From positions 35,285-99,284 of the forward strand of contig JAMPGX010000015.1 in assembly GCA_023663725.1 (NCBI GenBank): a stretch of 64,000 nt of DNA, given 5' to 3'. The position numbers were made by a program, and so were the translations under genes. Source of the stretch: a bacterium (lineage in GTDB: Bacteria > Bacillota > Clostridia > Lachnospirales > Lachnospiraceae). Below are positions 44,004 through 52,887 of this stretch, one piece after another. Numbering within the stretch: the first letter of the stretch is position 1; the number at the start of each line of letters is the position of its first letter. The notes under the pieces were generated by a model, which did no database searches, had not been told where the DNA came from, and worked only from the letters and a program-made list of their open reading frames with translations.

Positions 44004-46105
44004 AGGGAAGGGAATTGGTATTTGGACTGGATATCGGCACCAGGAGCATCGTGGGAACGGTGGGATATAAGGACGGCACCCGCTTTCATGTGGTGGCGCA
44101 GCGGGAGAAGGAGCATGAGACCAGAGCGATGCTGGACGGACAGATTCACGATATCGGTAAGGTGGGCGCTACGATTGCCGAGGTGAAGAATTTGTTGGAG
44201 CGAGACCTGGGGAAAAAGCTGACGCAGGTGTGCATTGCGGCAGCAGGTCGGGTGCTGCGGACAGTGACTACCTTTGCAGAGTACACCTACGGTATGGAAA
44301 AGGAACTGAGCAGTGAGGATGTCTATGCGTTGGACACCATGGGAGTGGAGCAGGCCTACGAGGAGTTTACCAGAGACAATGACACGGATATGCAGTTCTA
44401 CTGTGTGGGTTACACAGCCATGCGCTATTACCTGAACGGCTATCCCATAGGCAATCTGGAGGGACATAAGGCCAGGACCGCGGGGGTGGATCTGATTGCC
44501 ACATTTCTGCCGGATGATGTCGTGGATGGTCTGTACAAGGCGGTAGGAGCCGCCGGTTTGCAGGTGATGAACCTGACGCTGGAGCCCATTGCGGCCATCC
44601 AGGTAGCCATACCGGAGAAGTTTCGGATGCTGAATTTGGCTCTGGTGGACGTGGGAGCGGGAACCAGCGATATCTCCATCACCAGGGAGGGAACGATCAC
44701 CGCCTATGGTATGATCCCCATCGCCGGAGACAGCCTGACCGAGATACTGGTACAGCACTGTCTGGTAGATTTTGAGACGGCGGAGCAGATCAAGCGCAGG
44801 ATTGGCGTGGAGGAAAATATAGATTACGCGGATATTCTGGGACTGCCACAGTCCATCAGCACACAGCAGGCCCTGGAGCTGTTGCAGGATAATATTCAGC
44901 GGATGACCAAAGAGGTGGCGGACTGCATTCGGGAGCTGAACGGGGAGAAGCCGGTCAGCGCGGTGTTTGTCGTGGGCGGCGGCGGCATGATTCCCGGCTA
45001 TACTCAGGCGTTGGCGCAGCAGCTCGGCATAGCCGCGGAGCGGGTGGCCATAAGGGGACAGGAGGTCATGCAGGCCATCAGCTTTGACATGGAGAATGCC
45101 CGCAAGGATTCTCTGATGGTGACACCGATCGGTATCTGCTTAAGCTATTATGAACAGAGCAATAACTTCATCTTTGTGGGATTTAATGATCAGCGGGTAA
45201 AGCTCTATGACAACGGCCGCCTGTCCGTGGTGGAGGCCGCTATCGCCGCGGGATTTCCCAATGAAAACCTGTTTCCCCGGCGGGGGGAGGCCGTGGAGTT
45301 TACCGTGGATGGCAAGAGTCGCATGGTCAGAGGCGAGCAGGGGGAGGCCGCAGTGATCACGGTAAACGGGCAGGAGGCGGATATCCATACCCGTGTCCAG
45401 AGTGGGGACAAGGTGGTGTTAGTGCCCTCCACGGCGGGCGAAGCGGCTCATCCGCTGCTGGAAAAGCTGCCTGAGATGGCCTCCCAGCTACATATCCAGA
45501 TAAACGGCATCCAGATCGTGCTGCCTCAGTTGGCCTATGTGAACGGGCAGCAGCAGATGGGCTCTTATGAGATTCAGAACGGGGACGAGATTTGTATCCA
45601 GAATTGGTACACGGCGGAGCAGGTGGCCCAGTATGCCGACATTCCCGTGCAGGGCAGGATACTGGTCAACGACACTCCGGCCAAAGCGAATACCAGAGTA
45701 TACGAGGGATTTGATATAAAATTTGAGCCGGAGGAAGACATGGCGTCGGAAGACTTGGAGGAGGAGTATGCCGAAGATTCGGATATGGACGGGTATGGCG
45801 AAGAGTCAGACGAGGATGAGGAGTATATCGCGCCTCAGCTGGCACATACTGCGGGCGTCAGAGAGTCAGGCAGGAAAGAGGAGCCCAAGCCTAAGATAGA
45901 GAGCAGTTTGCAGGTGACGGTGAACGGGCAGAGCGTAACGCTGCGGGGCAAGGAACAGTATGTCTTTGTGGATGTCTTTGACTTTATCGAGTTCGATCTG
46001 GGAGATTCCAGAGGGAGGAGCATAGTGACCCTGCTCAACGGCAGACCGGCGAGGCATATGGAGGCGCTGCACGGAGGAGATGTGATCGACATCCATTGGA
46101 ACTAA
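43991..46105 (+). CDS. FtsA/PilM-like actin-fold ATPase with extended C-terminus
   Basis: A 704-residue protein. Residues 8-390 are an actin/FtsA fold: V-F-G-L-D-I-G-T-R-S-I-V-G-T phosphate-1 loop, L-A-L-V-D-V-G-A-G-T-S-D-I-S phosphate-2 loop and F-V-V-G-G-G-G-M-I-P adenosine motif. The rest is unlike standard FtsA (about 420 residues). Repeated beta-grasp-like units (FTVDGKSRMVRGEQGEA, IQINGIQIVLPQLAYVNG, LQVTVNGQSVTLRG, in part) surround an acidic stretch at about residues 575-615. No amphipathic membrane-targeting helix is obvious at the end. It is a cell-division or pilus-type ATPase by fold; the role of the tail is unknown. Confidence 0.8.
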   Translation: MAAVEGRELVFGLDIGTRSIVGTVGYKDGTRFHVVAQREKEHETRAMLDGQIHDIGKVGATIAEVKNLLERDLGKKLTQVCIAAAGRVLRTVTTFAEYTYGMEKELSSEDVYALDTMGVEQAYEEFTRDNDTDMQFYCVGYTAMRYYLNGYPIGNLEGHKARTAGVDLIATFLPDDVVDGLYKAVGAAGLQVMNLTLEPIAAIQVAIPEKFRMLNLALVDVGAGTSDISITREGTITAYGMIPIAGDSLTEILVQHCLVDFETAEQIKRRIGVEENIDYADILGLPQSISTQQALELLQDNIQRMTKEVADCIRELNGEKPVSAVFVVGGGGMIPGYTQALAQQLGIAAERVAIRGQEVMQAISFDMENARKDSLMVTPIGICLSYYEQSNNFIFVGFNDQRVKLYDNGRLSVVEAAIAAGFPNENLFPRRGEAVEFTVDGKSRMVRGEQGEAAVITVNGQEADIHTRVQSGDKVVLVPSTAGEAAHPLLEKLPEMASQLHIQINGIQIVLPQLAYVNGQQQMGSYEIQNGDEICIQNWYTAEQVAQYADIPVQGRILVNDTPAKANTRVYEGFDIKFEPEEDMASEDLEEEYAEDSDMDGYGEESDEDEEYIAPQLAHTAGVRESGRKEEPKPKIESSLQVTVNGQSVTLRGKEQYVFVDVFDFIEFDLGDSRGRSIVTLLNGRPARHMEALHGGDVIDIHWN

Positions 46106-46122
46106 AGCCGGTGGCGGGATTG

Positions 46123-46151
46123 TTGACTTATTTGGAAACGCTTGATATAAT
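46123..46151 (+). promoter_or_regulatory. strong promoter for the small hydrophobic peptide
   Basis: TTGACT, a 17-base spacer and TATAAT (46146-46151) fit sigma-A consensus in 11 of 12 positions. The predicted transcript starts near 46158, at the edge of the left inverted-repeat arm, and leads into the 32-residue peptide gene. Confidence 0.75.
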
Positions 46152-46160
46152 ACCGTTATG

Positions 46161-46189
46161 GGTACTACCATAACGGTAGGCGGTTAGTC
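46161..46189 (+). repeat. left arm of inverted repeat flanking the peptide cassette
   Basis: GGTACTACC and CGGTTAGTC at the ends of this 29-base segment recur inverted at 46414-46437. The central bases differ between arms. A second dyad, CGGAGG/CCTCCG (46196-46201 with 46209-46214), follows in the 5' leader. Confidence 0.75.
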
Positions 46190-46263
46190 TTTCTACGGAG
46201 GACTGTGACCTCCGATTACATAGAAATCTGCTTGCAGAAATTGTGGATCAGGAGGAATTGCAT

Positions 46264-46362
46264 ATGCTCACCATCGAAAGCTTAATTGCAGTTATAAGCT
46301 TGTGCCTGACTTGCTTTGGTCTTGGCTATTCGATTGGTAGGAATAGCAAGACACAAAAATAA
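46264..46362 (+). CDS. putative holin-like/type I toxin peptide, 32 residues
   Basis: A 33-codon gene with ATCAGGAGG eight bases before its ATG. The product opens M-L-T-I-E-S-L-I-A-V, has one hydrophobic helix with two Cys (residues 4-22) and ends in a short basic tail G-R-N-S-K-T-Q-K. This fits the holin-like toxin family related to TxpA-type peptides, which insert in the membrane and are silenced by an antisense RNA. It has its own promoter, an opposing promoter downstream, and sits between inverted repeats. The membrane peptide is visible; toxicity is inferred from family and layout. Confidence 0.75.
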   Translation: MLTIESLIAVISLCLTCFGLGYSIGRNSKTQK

Positions 46363-46396
46363 CCGCCCAAGCCTCGCAAACTTAGCGGTTACTTTT
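46361..46396. terminator. bidirectional terminator between peptide gene and antisense RNA
   Basis: The stem AACCGC (46361-46366) with GCGGTT (46385-46390) is followed by ACTTTT on the + strand and ATTTTT on the - strand. It could end both convergent transcripts, leaving an overlap confined to the 3' ends. Confidence 0.6.
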
Positions 46397-46413
46397 GAAT
46401 CACTATAAATGCG

Positions 46414-46437
46414 GACTAACCGTCTATCGGTAGTACC
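46414..46437 (-). repeat. right arm of inverted repeat flanking the peptide cassette
   Basis: This arm reads, on the minus strand, GGTACTACC, six unmatched bases, then CGGTTAGTC, the inverse of the arm at 46161-46189. The two arms enclose the entire sense gene and most of the predicted antisense RNA. Confidence 0.75.
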
Positions 46438-46449
46438 TTTTATAATGTT

Positions 46450-46478
46450 ATCTTACCACCTGCTTGCCAATATGTCAA
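46450..46478 (-). promoter_or_regulatory. antisense promoter opposite the peptide gene
   Basis: On the minus strand: TTGACA (46478-46473), a 17-base spacer, TAAGAT (46455-46450). It points toward the peptide gene and is the proposed promoter of the antisense RNA. There is no minus-strand protein gene it could serve before the FtsA/PilM-like gene. Confidence 0.65.
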
Positions 46479-46512
46479 ATTTTTTATTGCAAACTTTTGC
46501 TAGGAGATATTT

Positions 46513-46954
46513 ATGTGTTTGGAAATCAAGAAACTTAGTATAGGCGACGGACGTGACATCTACGAAATGTTGCAGGAATTACCTTCAGAAGAAAATGGAT
46601 TTATCAATTCGGTAAACGGCAAAACTTTTGACGAGTACAGGGAATGGTTAAAAAAGTCAGCTCAAAGTTCTGAGCAGGTTGGCGTCGTGGACGGATGGAA
46701 GGTTCCAGAAACTATTTATTGGTTTTATGAGAATAACAGGCCAGTAGGTTTTGGCAAAGTACGGCATTTTTTGACAGATGCTTTACTGGAAAATATTATC
46801 CTCTTTGATTGTTGAGAGTAAAGAAATTGGTGTAGCCAAATTGCTGCTCACTATCCGAAATTATAATATACCGTCTATCCATGTCGCATTGGCAAATGGC
46901 GGTAAAATAGAAAAGATCACGGCAGACAGACACTATATCTGGATTGAGCCATAG
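46513..46954 (+). pseudogene. GNAT acetyltransferase with internal deletion and frameshift
   Basis: The first frame (46513 to about 46800) gives a normal GNAT N-terminal half, ending in I-Y-W-F-Y-E-N-N-R-P-V-G-F-G-K-V-R-H-F-L-T-D-A-L-L-E (listed by letters). It then shifts frame. The other frame continues with S-L-I-V-E-S-K-E-I-G-V-A-K-L-L-L-T and ends A-N-G-G-K-I-E-K-I-T-A-D-R-H-Y-I-W-I to TAG at 46952. The family segment between, which holds the acetyl-CoA loop R-x-x-G-x-G, is absent. The loss is several tens of bases and not a multiple of three. The product cannot be an active acetyltransferase. Confidence 0.75.
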
Positions 46955-47093
46955 CGTCCAATTGACCGGACGGTTTTTGGCAATAGCAAATGCCATTTTG
47001 AGAAACAGTGATTAACAGACACTACAGGGAAAAGGGCATTGACAGAACAGACGGAAGGGGACGGGGCGAAGCTTCCCCGTGTATGGAAGAGAT

Positions 47094-47891
47094 ATGAGAA
47101 TGTGCAGTATAGCAAGCGGGAGCAGCGGCAACTGTGTCTATGTGGGCTCGGATGCCACGCATCTGCTTGTCGATGTAGGCATCAGCGGGAAGAGGACGGA
47201 GAGCGGACTGGAGGAGCTCGGACTCACTGGACGGGACCTGGACGGCATCCTGATCACGCATGAACACGCGGACCATATCAGCGGACTGGGGGTGCTGGCC
47301 CGCAAATATGAGATTCCGCTGTATGCCACCAGGGGAACGATAGAGGCGGTCAGGGGAATGAAGGGGATGGGCAACATAGATCCTCAACTGTGGGTGGAGG
47401 TACAGGAGGATCAGCGCTTTACCATTAAGGATTTGACGATAAATCCGTTAAAGATCAGCCATGACGCCGCTCAGCCGGTGGCTTACCGTATCAGCTATGG
47501 CAACAGAAGGGTGGCGGTGTGTACGGATCTGGGGGTCTACAATGACTATACAGTGGAGTGTCTGAAGGACTTGGACGCTATCCTGCTGGAAGCCAACCAC
47601 GACGTAAATATGCTCCAGGTGGGGCCCTATCCCTACTACTTAAAGCAGCGGATATTGGGAAACAGAGGGCATCTCTCCAACGAGAATTCCGGAAGGCTGC
47701 TGTGCCGGATTCTGCACGACGGACTCAAATACATCTCTCTGGGACATCTGAGTCAGGAAAATAACCTGCCGGAGTTGGCTTACGAGGCGGTGCGCATGGA
47801 GATCACGCTGGGGGACAATCCCTACAGCGCGGAGGATTTCCAGATCCAGGTGGCGCGGCGCAGCGAGATATCGCCGGTGATGGTGGTATAG
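47094..47891 (+). CDS. MBL-fold metallo-hydrolase (YycJ/WalJ-like)
   Basis: About 265 residues. It opens M-R-M-C-S-I-A-S-G-S-S-G-N-C, a hallmark of the YycJ/VicX group, and has the metal site T-H-E-H-A-D-H-I-S-G-L near residue 63, with later ligands in K-I-S-H-D-A, C-T-D-L-G and L-E-A-N-H-D. Members are linked to cell-wall stress control or exonuclease-like activity. No WalRK genes are beside it here. GAAGAGATATG precedes the ATG at 47094, and an internal ATG at 47100 is also possible. Confidence 0.88.
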   Translation: MRMCSIASGSSGNCVYVGSDATHLLVDVGISGKRTESGLEELGLTGRDLDGILITHEHADHISGLGVLARKYEIPLYATRGTIEAVRGMKGMGNIDPQLWVEVQEDQRFTIKDLTINPLKISHDAAQPVAYRISYGNRRVAVCTDLGVYNDYTVECLKDLDAILLEANHDVNMLQVGPYPYYLKQRILGNRGHLSNENSGRLLCRILHDGLKYISLGHLSQENNLPELAYEAVRMEITLGDNPYSAEDFQIQVARRSEISPVMVV

Positions 47892-47949
47892 CGTATCTAT
47901 GGAGTAAAGGAAAAAACAGAGCCCCCAGGAGGGGCAGATAGGAGTTGAC

Positions 47950-48222
47950 ATGAAAAAGGCAATTATTACAGTGGTGGGCAAGGACACAGTGGGAATTATC
48001 GCCAGAGTGTGTACTTATCTGGCGGAAAATCGGGTGAATATTCTGGATATCTCACAGACCATCGTACAGGGCTATTTTAATATGATGATGATCGTGGATA
48101 TCAGCAATATGACCGGACAGTATGGGGACATGGCGGATGCGCTGGAGAGCTTGGGTCAGGAGATCGGGGTGGCGGTAAAATGTCAGAAGGAAGAGATCTT
48201 CGACCAGATGCACAGGATCTAG
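47950..48222 (+). CDS. ACT domain-containing protein (UPF0237)
   Basis: A 90-residue ACT domain: [18 protein letters not shown] near the start, then [10 protein letters not shown]. These small GcvR-like proteins are thought to bind amino acids. ATAGGAGTTGAC precedes the ATG. It lies directly before the PFL/UPF0210 gene, a pairing common in Firmicutes and archaea, and probably works with it. Confidence 0.92.
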   Translation: MKKAIITVVGKDTVGIIARVCTYLAENRVNILDISQTIVQGYFNMMMIVDISNMTGQYGDMADALESLGQEIGVAVKCQKEEIFDQMHRI

Positions 48223-48236
48223 GAAAGAGGGAAAAG

Positions 48237-49601
48237 ATGATAAACAGATATGAAGTGGCGGAAACCAATGAAATGATCGAGAAGGAAAATCTGGACGTGC
48301 GCACCATCACTATGGGTATCAGTCTGTTAGATTGTATTGACTCGGATCTGAAACGTTTGAATGAGAAGATATATGAGAAAATCTACGAGTCGGCCAGGGA
48401 TCTGGTGAAGACGGGAGAAGAGATCTCCAGGGAGTACGGCATCCCTATCGTGAATAAACGGATCTCTGTAACGCCCATTGCTCTGGTGGGGGCCGCGGCC
48501 TGCAGGACACCTCAGGACTTCGTGGGCATAGCTAATACTCTGGACAAAGTAGCTCATGAGGTGGGCGTGAACTTTATCGGCGGCTATTCCGCTCTGGTCA
48601 GCAAGGGTATGACTGCGGCCGAGGAGATGCTGATCCGCTCGATTCCGCAGGCTCTGTCTGCCACGGAGAGGGTGTGCAGCTCCGTGAATCTTGGTTCCAC
48701 CAGAACCGGTATCAATATGGACGCGGTGAGGCTGATGGGCGAGATCATCAAGGAGACGGCGCAGTGTACTAGAGAACAGGACTCTCTGGGCTGTGCCAAG
48801 CTGGTGGTGTTCTGCAACGCGCCGGACGACAATCCGTTCATGGCGGGGGCCTTCCATGGGGTCACAGAGGCCGACCGCATTATCAACGTGGGTGTCAGCG
48901 GTCCGGGCGTCGTGAAGAACGCGCTGGAGAAGGTGCGGGGAGAGAATTTTGAAGTCCTGTGCGAGACCATCAAGAAGACGGCCTTCAAGGTCACAAGGGT
49001 GGGACAGTTGGTGGCGAGGGAGGCATCCCAGAGATTGGGAGTTCCCTTTGGCATCGTGGACCTGTCCCTGGCGCCCACGCCGGCCATCGGGGACAGCGTG
49101 GCGGATATTCTGTGTGAGATTGGCCTGGAGCACGCGGGCGCGCCAGGCACCACGGCAGCGTTGGCGCTGCTCAACGATCAGGTGAAAAAGGGAGGCGTCA
49201 TGGCTTCCTCCTATGTGGGGGGCTTAAGCGGGGCGTTTATTCCGGTCAGCGAGGATCAGGGCATGATCGACGCGGTGACTGCGGGCGCGTTGACGCTGGA
49301 GAAGCTGGAAGCCATGACCTGTGTCTGCTCGGTCGGGCTGGATATGATTGCCATTCCCGGAGATACCAAAGCCACCACGATCTCCGGCATTATCGCCGAT
49401 GAGATGGCGATTGGCATGGTCAACCAGAAGACCACCGCCGTCAGGATTATTCCAGTGATTGGCAAGGGCGTGGGCGAGACCGTGGAGTTCGGCGGCCTGT
49501 TGGGATATGCGCCCATCATGCCGGTTAACGGCTTTTCCTGCGATGCCTTCGTGGAGAGAGGAGGGCGTATTCCTGCGCCCATCCACAGTTTTAAGAATTG
49601 A
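48237..49601 (+). CDS. PFL family protein (UPF0210/DUF711)
   Basis: About 454 residues. The start [14 protein letters not shown] follows GGAAAGAGGG, which excludes the longer frame overlapping the ACT gene. The family body includes [27 protein letters not shown] and [18 protein letters not shown]. The fold resembles pyruvate-formate-lyase-like barrels, but the Gly-radical loop is absent. Biochemical function is unknown. Confidence 0.9.
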   Translation: MINRYEVAETNEMIEKENLDVRTITMGISLLDCIDSDLKRLNEKIYEKIYESARDLVKTGEEISREYGIPIVNKRISVTPIALVGAAACRTPQDFVGIANTLDKVAHEVGVNFIGGYSALVSKGMTAAEEMLIRSIPQALSATERVCSSVNLGSTRTGINMDAVRLMGEIIKETAQCTREQDSLGCAKLVVFCNAPDDNPFMAGAFHGVTEADRIINVGVSGPGVVKNALEKVRGENFEVLCETIKKTAFKVTRVGQLVAREASQRLGVPFGIVDLSLAPTPAIGDSVADILCEIGLEHAGAPGTTAALALLNDQVKKGGVMASSYVGGLSGAFIPVSEDQGMIDAVTAGALTLEKLEAMTCVCSVGLDMIAIPGDTKATTISGIIADEMAIGMVNQKTTAVRIIPVIGKGVGETVEFGGLLGYAPIMPVNGFSCDAFVERGGRIPAPIHSFKN

Positions 49602-49610
49602 AGCGCGCCA

Positions 49611-49650
49611 AAAAACCGGACAGTCCCTTTTGGGATATGTCCGGTTTTCT
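49611..49650 (+). terminator. intrinsic terminator after the PFL gene
   Basis: The stem AACCGGACA (49614-49622) with TGTCCGGTT (49638-49646), preceded by an A-run and followed by TTCT, lies 10 bases past the PFL stop. The A-run also makes it usable for the convergent minus-strand gene ending at 49666. Confidence 0.8.
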
Positions 49651-49665
49651 GGATAGGATGCCGCA

Positions 49666-50103
49666 TTAGTCACATGATTGTTTTGGCGTGTCTATCTCCA
49701 GTATATATGAATCTGCAACAATGTTGTAGACAATATCATATGTGTATATCCGAAAGTGTTTGTACATGTCCTTGTGATAGTCTTTTCGCACTGGCAGCGA
49801 TTCCAGCCATTTGCTATTTTCTATGATGTCAAAGTCACTGCCCAACAAATCACTGGCTTCCATTATATTTCCATAAGTCTCCAACTCGCAGGAAAAGCAG
49901 GCAATTACATTGTGAAAAGCAAGTGTGAAGGGAACCCATTTTTCCCCTTGGGAATTTCTCTTTGACTTGGACGTCAAAACACTGTTTATCTCGCCAGAAA
50001 AAGTAAGATTTCCTCTATCATTCTGTTCTACTCGATCTAAAAATATACAATCTCGACCGCGGAGAACACCTAAGCAGGTATCGATGGCAATCAGTTTTTC
50101 CAT
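49666..50103 (-). CDS. hypothetical protein, 145 residues
   Basis: Not recognised. A soluble protein without signal or membrane helix. Segments seen are MEKLIAIDTCLGVLRGRD, S-K-S-K-R-N-S-Q-G-E-K-W-V-P-F-T-L-A-F and Y-T-Y-D-I-V-Y-N-I-V-A. AAAAGGAGCG precedes the ATG. It is downstream of tmcAL on the same strand with a gap of 56 bases. The gene is AT-rich compared with its neighbours, which may indicate acquisition. Confidence 0.65.
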   Translation of the reverse strand: MEKLIAIDTCLGVLRGRDCIFLDRVEQNDRGNLTFSGEINSVLTSKSKRNSQGEKWVPFTLAFHNVIACFSCELETYGNIMEASDLLGSDFDIIENSKWLESLPVRKDYHKDMYKHFRIYTYDIVYNIVADSYILEIDTPKQSCD

Positions 50104-50159
50104 TGGTATCGCTCCTTTTATTGACCTATTTTTAAAGACAATTTAGGTGCTCCACTGTT

Positions 50160-51398
50160 TTACACAACAATCATCGGCCTTGTGTACTCGTGGTACATCC
50201 TGTGTCCGGCTTTGGCGGCCTGGATGCTGCTGTAGATATCCGTGACCTGCATCTCCTGCTGGAACATATGGTGTCCCCCCAGAGTCAGCAGCTTATCCGC
50301 GTCGGCCATCTTGGAGATCAGCGGAATGGAGGTGTGACGGTCAATGGCGGTCAACAGGGGCTTGGCCTCCTCGCGGAATCCCAGTATGCGGGCGTAAGAC
50401 ACGGAGTCCTGATTGTCTATGTAGAACTGCATACTGTCCTTCGTGATATTCAGAAGAATATGCAGCAGACAGCGGCTGATGCGGGTGTATGTCATATCCT
50501 TGGACTTCAGCAGATCACAGAACTCGCCAAATGTCGTAAATTGATAGACATATTTGCAGATTTTATCAGATAAATCCGGCGAGACATCCATGTATTCCGT
50601 GTAGCCCTTGGCCTGCTCCGACAAGAGCTTATAGTGCAGCAGCGTTGAAAAGTCGTCCTGAAACAGGGGGCGTTCGCTGGTGAAATAGTCCGCCAGTACA
50701 CGGTATGCCTCCTCAGGCATGTGGGAACGCAACTCCTCTATGCTGCGGTTGCTGTGTATGGCCTGGCGCAGCGCTCTGGCGGAGCTCTGGAAGGCGCCCA
50801 GGCGCTTGTCCCTGTAGTCTGAACCGATCCGACGGATGTTGACTGGGTGAATCATGCTGCGACGCCGATGTAGCGCCTTGATATATTCAATGCCCAGTAT
50901 GTTGTTGGGGCTGGTGACCACGGCTATATCCGCCGCCAGCGAAGGATAGGCGATGACCAGCGCATTGGAGCGGGCGGTGGGGTAGGAGTAACCGAGCTTT
51001 AGCTTTTCTAACAACAACTTCTTGTAGGGCTCTGGCTCCTCCAGAAATATGTCCGCAAACTGGGACAGGAATTGTATGTCAGTACATTCGCTTCCGAAGC
51101 ACAGGTAGTCCACCATACCGAGGTGATCCAACATGGAGACGGCTCCTCTGGCAAAATACTCCGCGCTGCCCGTCGAGAAACAGGAGGGCAGTTCCAGCAC
51201 CAGGTCAGCCCCACAGGATAGAGCGGCTCGGGTGCGGGCGTATTTGTCTACCAGTGCCGGATCTCCACGCTGTACGAAATTGCCGCTCATCACGACGATG
51301 ATATAGTCGGCGTCTGTGAGCAGGCGCGCCTGCTTCAGGTGATATGCGTGACCGAGATGGAACGGATTGTACTCCGCAATGACAGCACATACCTTCAT
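50160..51398 (-). CDS. tmcAL: tRNA(Met) cytidine acetate ligase
   Basis: A 412-residue nucleotidyltransferase-fold protein with V-I-A-E-Y-N-P-F-H-L-G-H-A-Y-H-L at residues 6-21, including the HxGH ATP-binding motif, and I-V-V-M-S-G-N-F-V-Q-R-G-D-P-A. TmcAL forms N4-acetylcytidine at the wobble base of elongator tRNA-Met using acetate and ATP. It is divergent from pta, as in many Lachnospiraceae. The use of acetate fits its position beside the acetate genes, though that link is inference. Confidence 0.92.
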   Translation of the reverse strand: MKVCAVIAEYNPFHLGHAYHLKQARLLTDADYIIVVMSGNFVQRGDPALVDKYARTRAALSCGADLVLELPSCFSTGSAEYFARGAVSMLDHLGMVDYLCFGSECTDIQFLSQFADIFLEEPEPYKKLLLEKLKLGYSYPTARSNALVIAYPSLAADIAVVTSPNNILGIEYIKALHRRRSMIHPVNIRRIGSDYRDKRLGAFQSSARALRQAIHSNRSIEELRSHMPEEAYRVLADYFTSERPLFQDDFSTLLHYKLLSEQAKGYTEYMDVSPDLSDKICKYVYQFTTFGEFCDLLKSKDMTYTRISRCLLHILLNITKDSMQFYIDNQDSVSYARILGFREEAKPLLTAIDRHTSIPLISKMADADKLLTLGGHHMFQQEMQVTDIYSSIQAAKAGHRMYHEYTRPMIVV

Positions 51399-51597
51399 GG
51401 TGGTGATCCTTCCTTTCTGTAGTGAAAAAATTAGATTTTTTGTAAAAATAAACTAAATAACGTTTATAAATCAAGCTGAGTGTATGAAAAAACAACATAC
51501 AGCACAACTGTTTGTTTTAACATAAAAACCGTGTCTTAACAATGCCTCGGAATAATGCCTTGTATTCCAAAATATACAAATTATCGCTAATTACACC

Positions 51598-51626
51598 TTG
51601 TTAATTTTTTCTATTTCCAGTATAAT
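51598..51626 (+). promoter_or_regulatory. promoter of pta
   Basis: TTGTTA, a 17-base spacer and TATAAT lie about 95 bases before pta, in a very AT-rich divergent gap (51399-51721). No coding sequence or further structure could be supported in this gap. Confidence 0.6.
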
Positions 51627-51721
51627 ATAAAAAAAGAATTTTGTTAAGCATAATTCGCAAAAAATAGAAAATTTTTTAAAAATAGAAAAAGATTGCGGCA
51701 ATTCCGCGGGAAGGAGAAAAT

Positions 51722-52723
51722 ATGTCATATATTGACTCAATTAAGGCTCGTGCAAGGATTGATAAGAAGACCATTGTGCTGCCGGAGACTACAGACAAGC
51801 GAACATTAATTGCGGCGGCAAAAATTATGGAAGAGGGTATCGCCAATATTATCATGATCGGCGACGAGGAAAAGATCATGGATGGAGCGGGCTGGCTGGA
51901 GGTCGATCTGACGGGCGTGAGGGTGATCAATCCCAAGACAACGGAAAAACTGGATGAATATGTGAATCTGCTGTATGAGACGAGGAAGTCGAAGGGGATG
52001 ACGCCGGAGAAGGCAAGGGATATTTTGCTCAATGATCCGCTGACTTTCGGCATTGTGATGGTCAAAGCCAACGATGCCGACGGCATGGTGGCAGGCGCGT
52101 GCCATTCCACAGCGGATACGCTGCGTCCGGCACTGCAGATATTGAAGACCGCGCCCGGCGTCAAGCTGGTGTCGGCCTTCTTTGTGATGGATACGCAGTT
52201 CAAGGAGCAGGGAGAAAATGGCACATTTATCTTTGCTGACTGCGGACTGAATCAGGACCCTACGGCTGAGGAGCTGGCGGCCATAGCGGAGACCTCCGCC
52301 AAAAGCTTTAAGAGTCTGGTGGGGCCCAAGCCTGTGATCGCGATGCTGAGCCACTCTTCGAAGGGCAGCGCAAAGCACGCTCTGGTGGACAAGGTGGTAG
52401 AGGCGACCAGGATCGCGCATGAGCAGTATCCCCAGCTGACACTGGACGGCGAGTTGCAGCCAGATGCCGCTCTGGTCCCCAGTGTGGCCAAGTCCAAGGC
52501 TCCTGGAAGCTGTGTGGGCGGCAAAGCCAATGTGCTGATCTTTCCCAATCTGGACGCTGGTAATATTGGATACAAGCTGGTCCAGAGACTTGGCGGAGCC
52601 GAGGCATACGGCCCCATGCTGCAGGGGATTGCCAAGCCGGTCAACGATCTGTCCAGAGGCTGCTCCTGGCAGGATATCGTGGGTGTGGTCGCGCTGACCG
52701 CTGTGCAGGCGCAGTTAGTATAG
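51722..52723 (+). CDS. pta: phosphate acetyltransferase
   Basis: A 333-residue single-domain enzyme: T-I-V-L-P-E-T-T-D-K-R-T near the start, D-G-M-V-A-G-A-C-H-S-T-A-D-T-L-R-P-A-L-Q and S-H-S-S-K-G-S-A. The end is R-G-C-S-W-Q-D-I-V-G-V-V-A-L-T-A. It converts acetyl-CoA and phosphate to acetyl phosphate. Length and lack of the N-terminal regulatory part match the short Gram-positive type. GGGAAGGAG precedes the ATG. ackA follows. Confidence 0.96.
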   Translation: MSYIDSIKARARIDKKTIVLPETTDKRTLIAAAKIMEEGIANIIMIGDEEKIMDGAGWLEVDLTGVRVINPKTTEKLDEYVNLLYETRKSKGMTPEKARDILLNDPLTFGIVMVKANDADGMVAGACHSTADTLRPALQILKTAPGVKLVSAFFVMDTQFKEQGENGTFIFADCGLNQDPTAEELAAIAETSAKSFKSLVGPKPVIAMLSHSSKGSAKHALVDKVVEATRIAHEQYPQLTLDGELQPDAALVPSVAKSKAPGSCVGGKANVLIFPNLDAGNIGYKLVQRLGGAEAYGPMLQGIAKPVNDLSRGCSWQDIVGVVALTAVQAQLV

Positions 52724-52887
52724 CGGTACATATTGCTGCCTGCTGAAACGTATTGACAGATAATTGGTTCTTGTAGGTCGAAATAACAGAAAAGATAAAT
52801 AACAGATTAAGATAGACAATTGCGAAACTGTTTTTTGCCAGTACCGAATTGTGCATATTGTATATTCCATAAGCAGTGCTCTTTCGA

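Larger units (their letters stand above)
46350..46443 (-). ncRNA. predicted antisense (antitoxin) RNA
   Basis: From the minus-strand promoter at 46450-46478 a transcript would begin near 46443. It would run leftward through the right inverted-repeat arm and end in a stem AACCGC/GCGGTT (46390-46385 with 46366-46361) followed by ATTTTT. The length is about 90 nt, and it overlaps the last codons and 3' end of the peptide mRNA. This is the layout of RatA-type antitoxins. No expression data are available. Confidence 0.6.
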
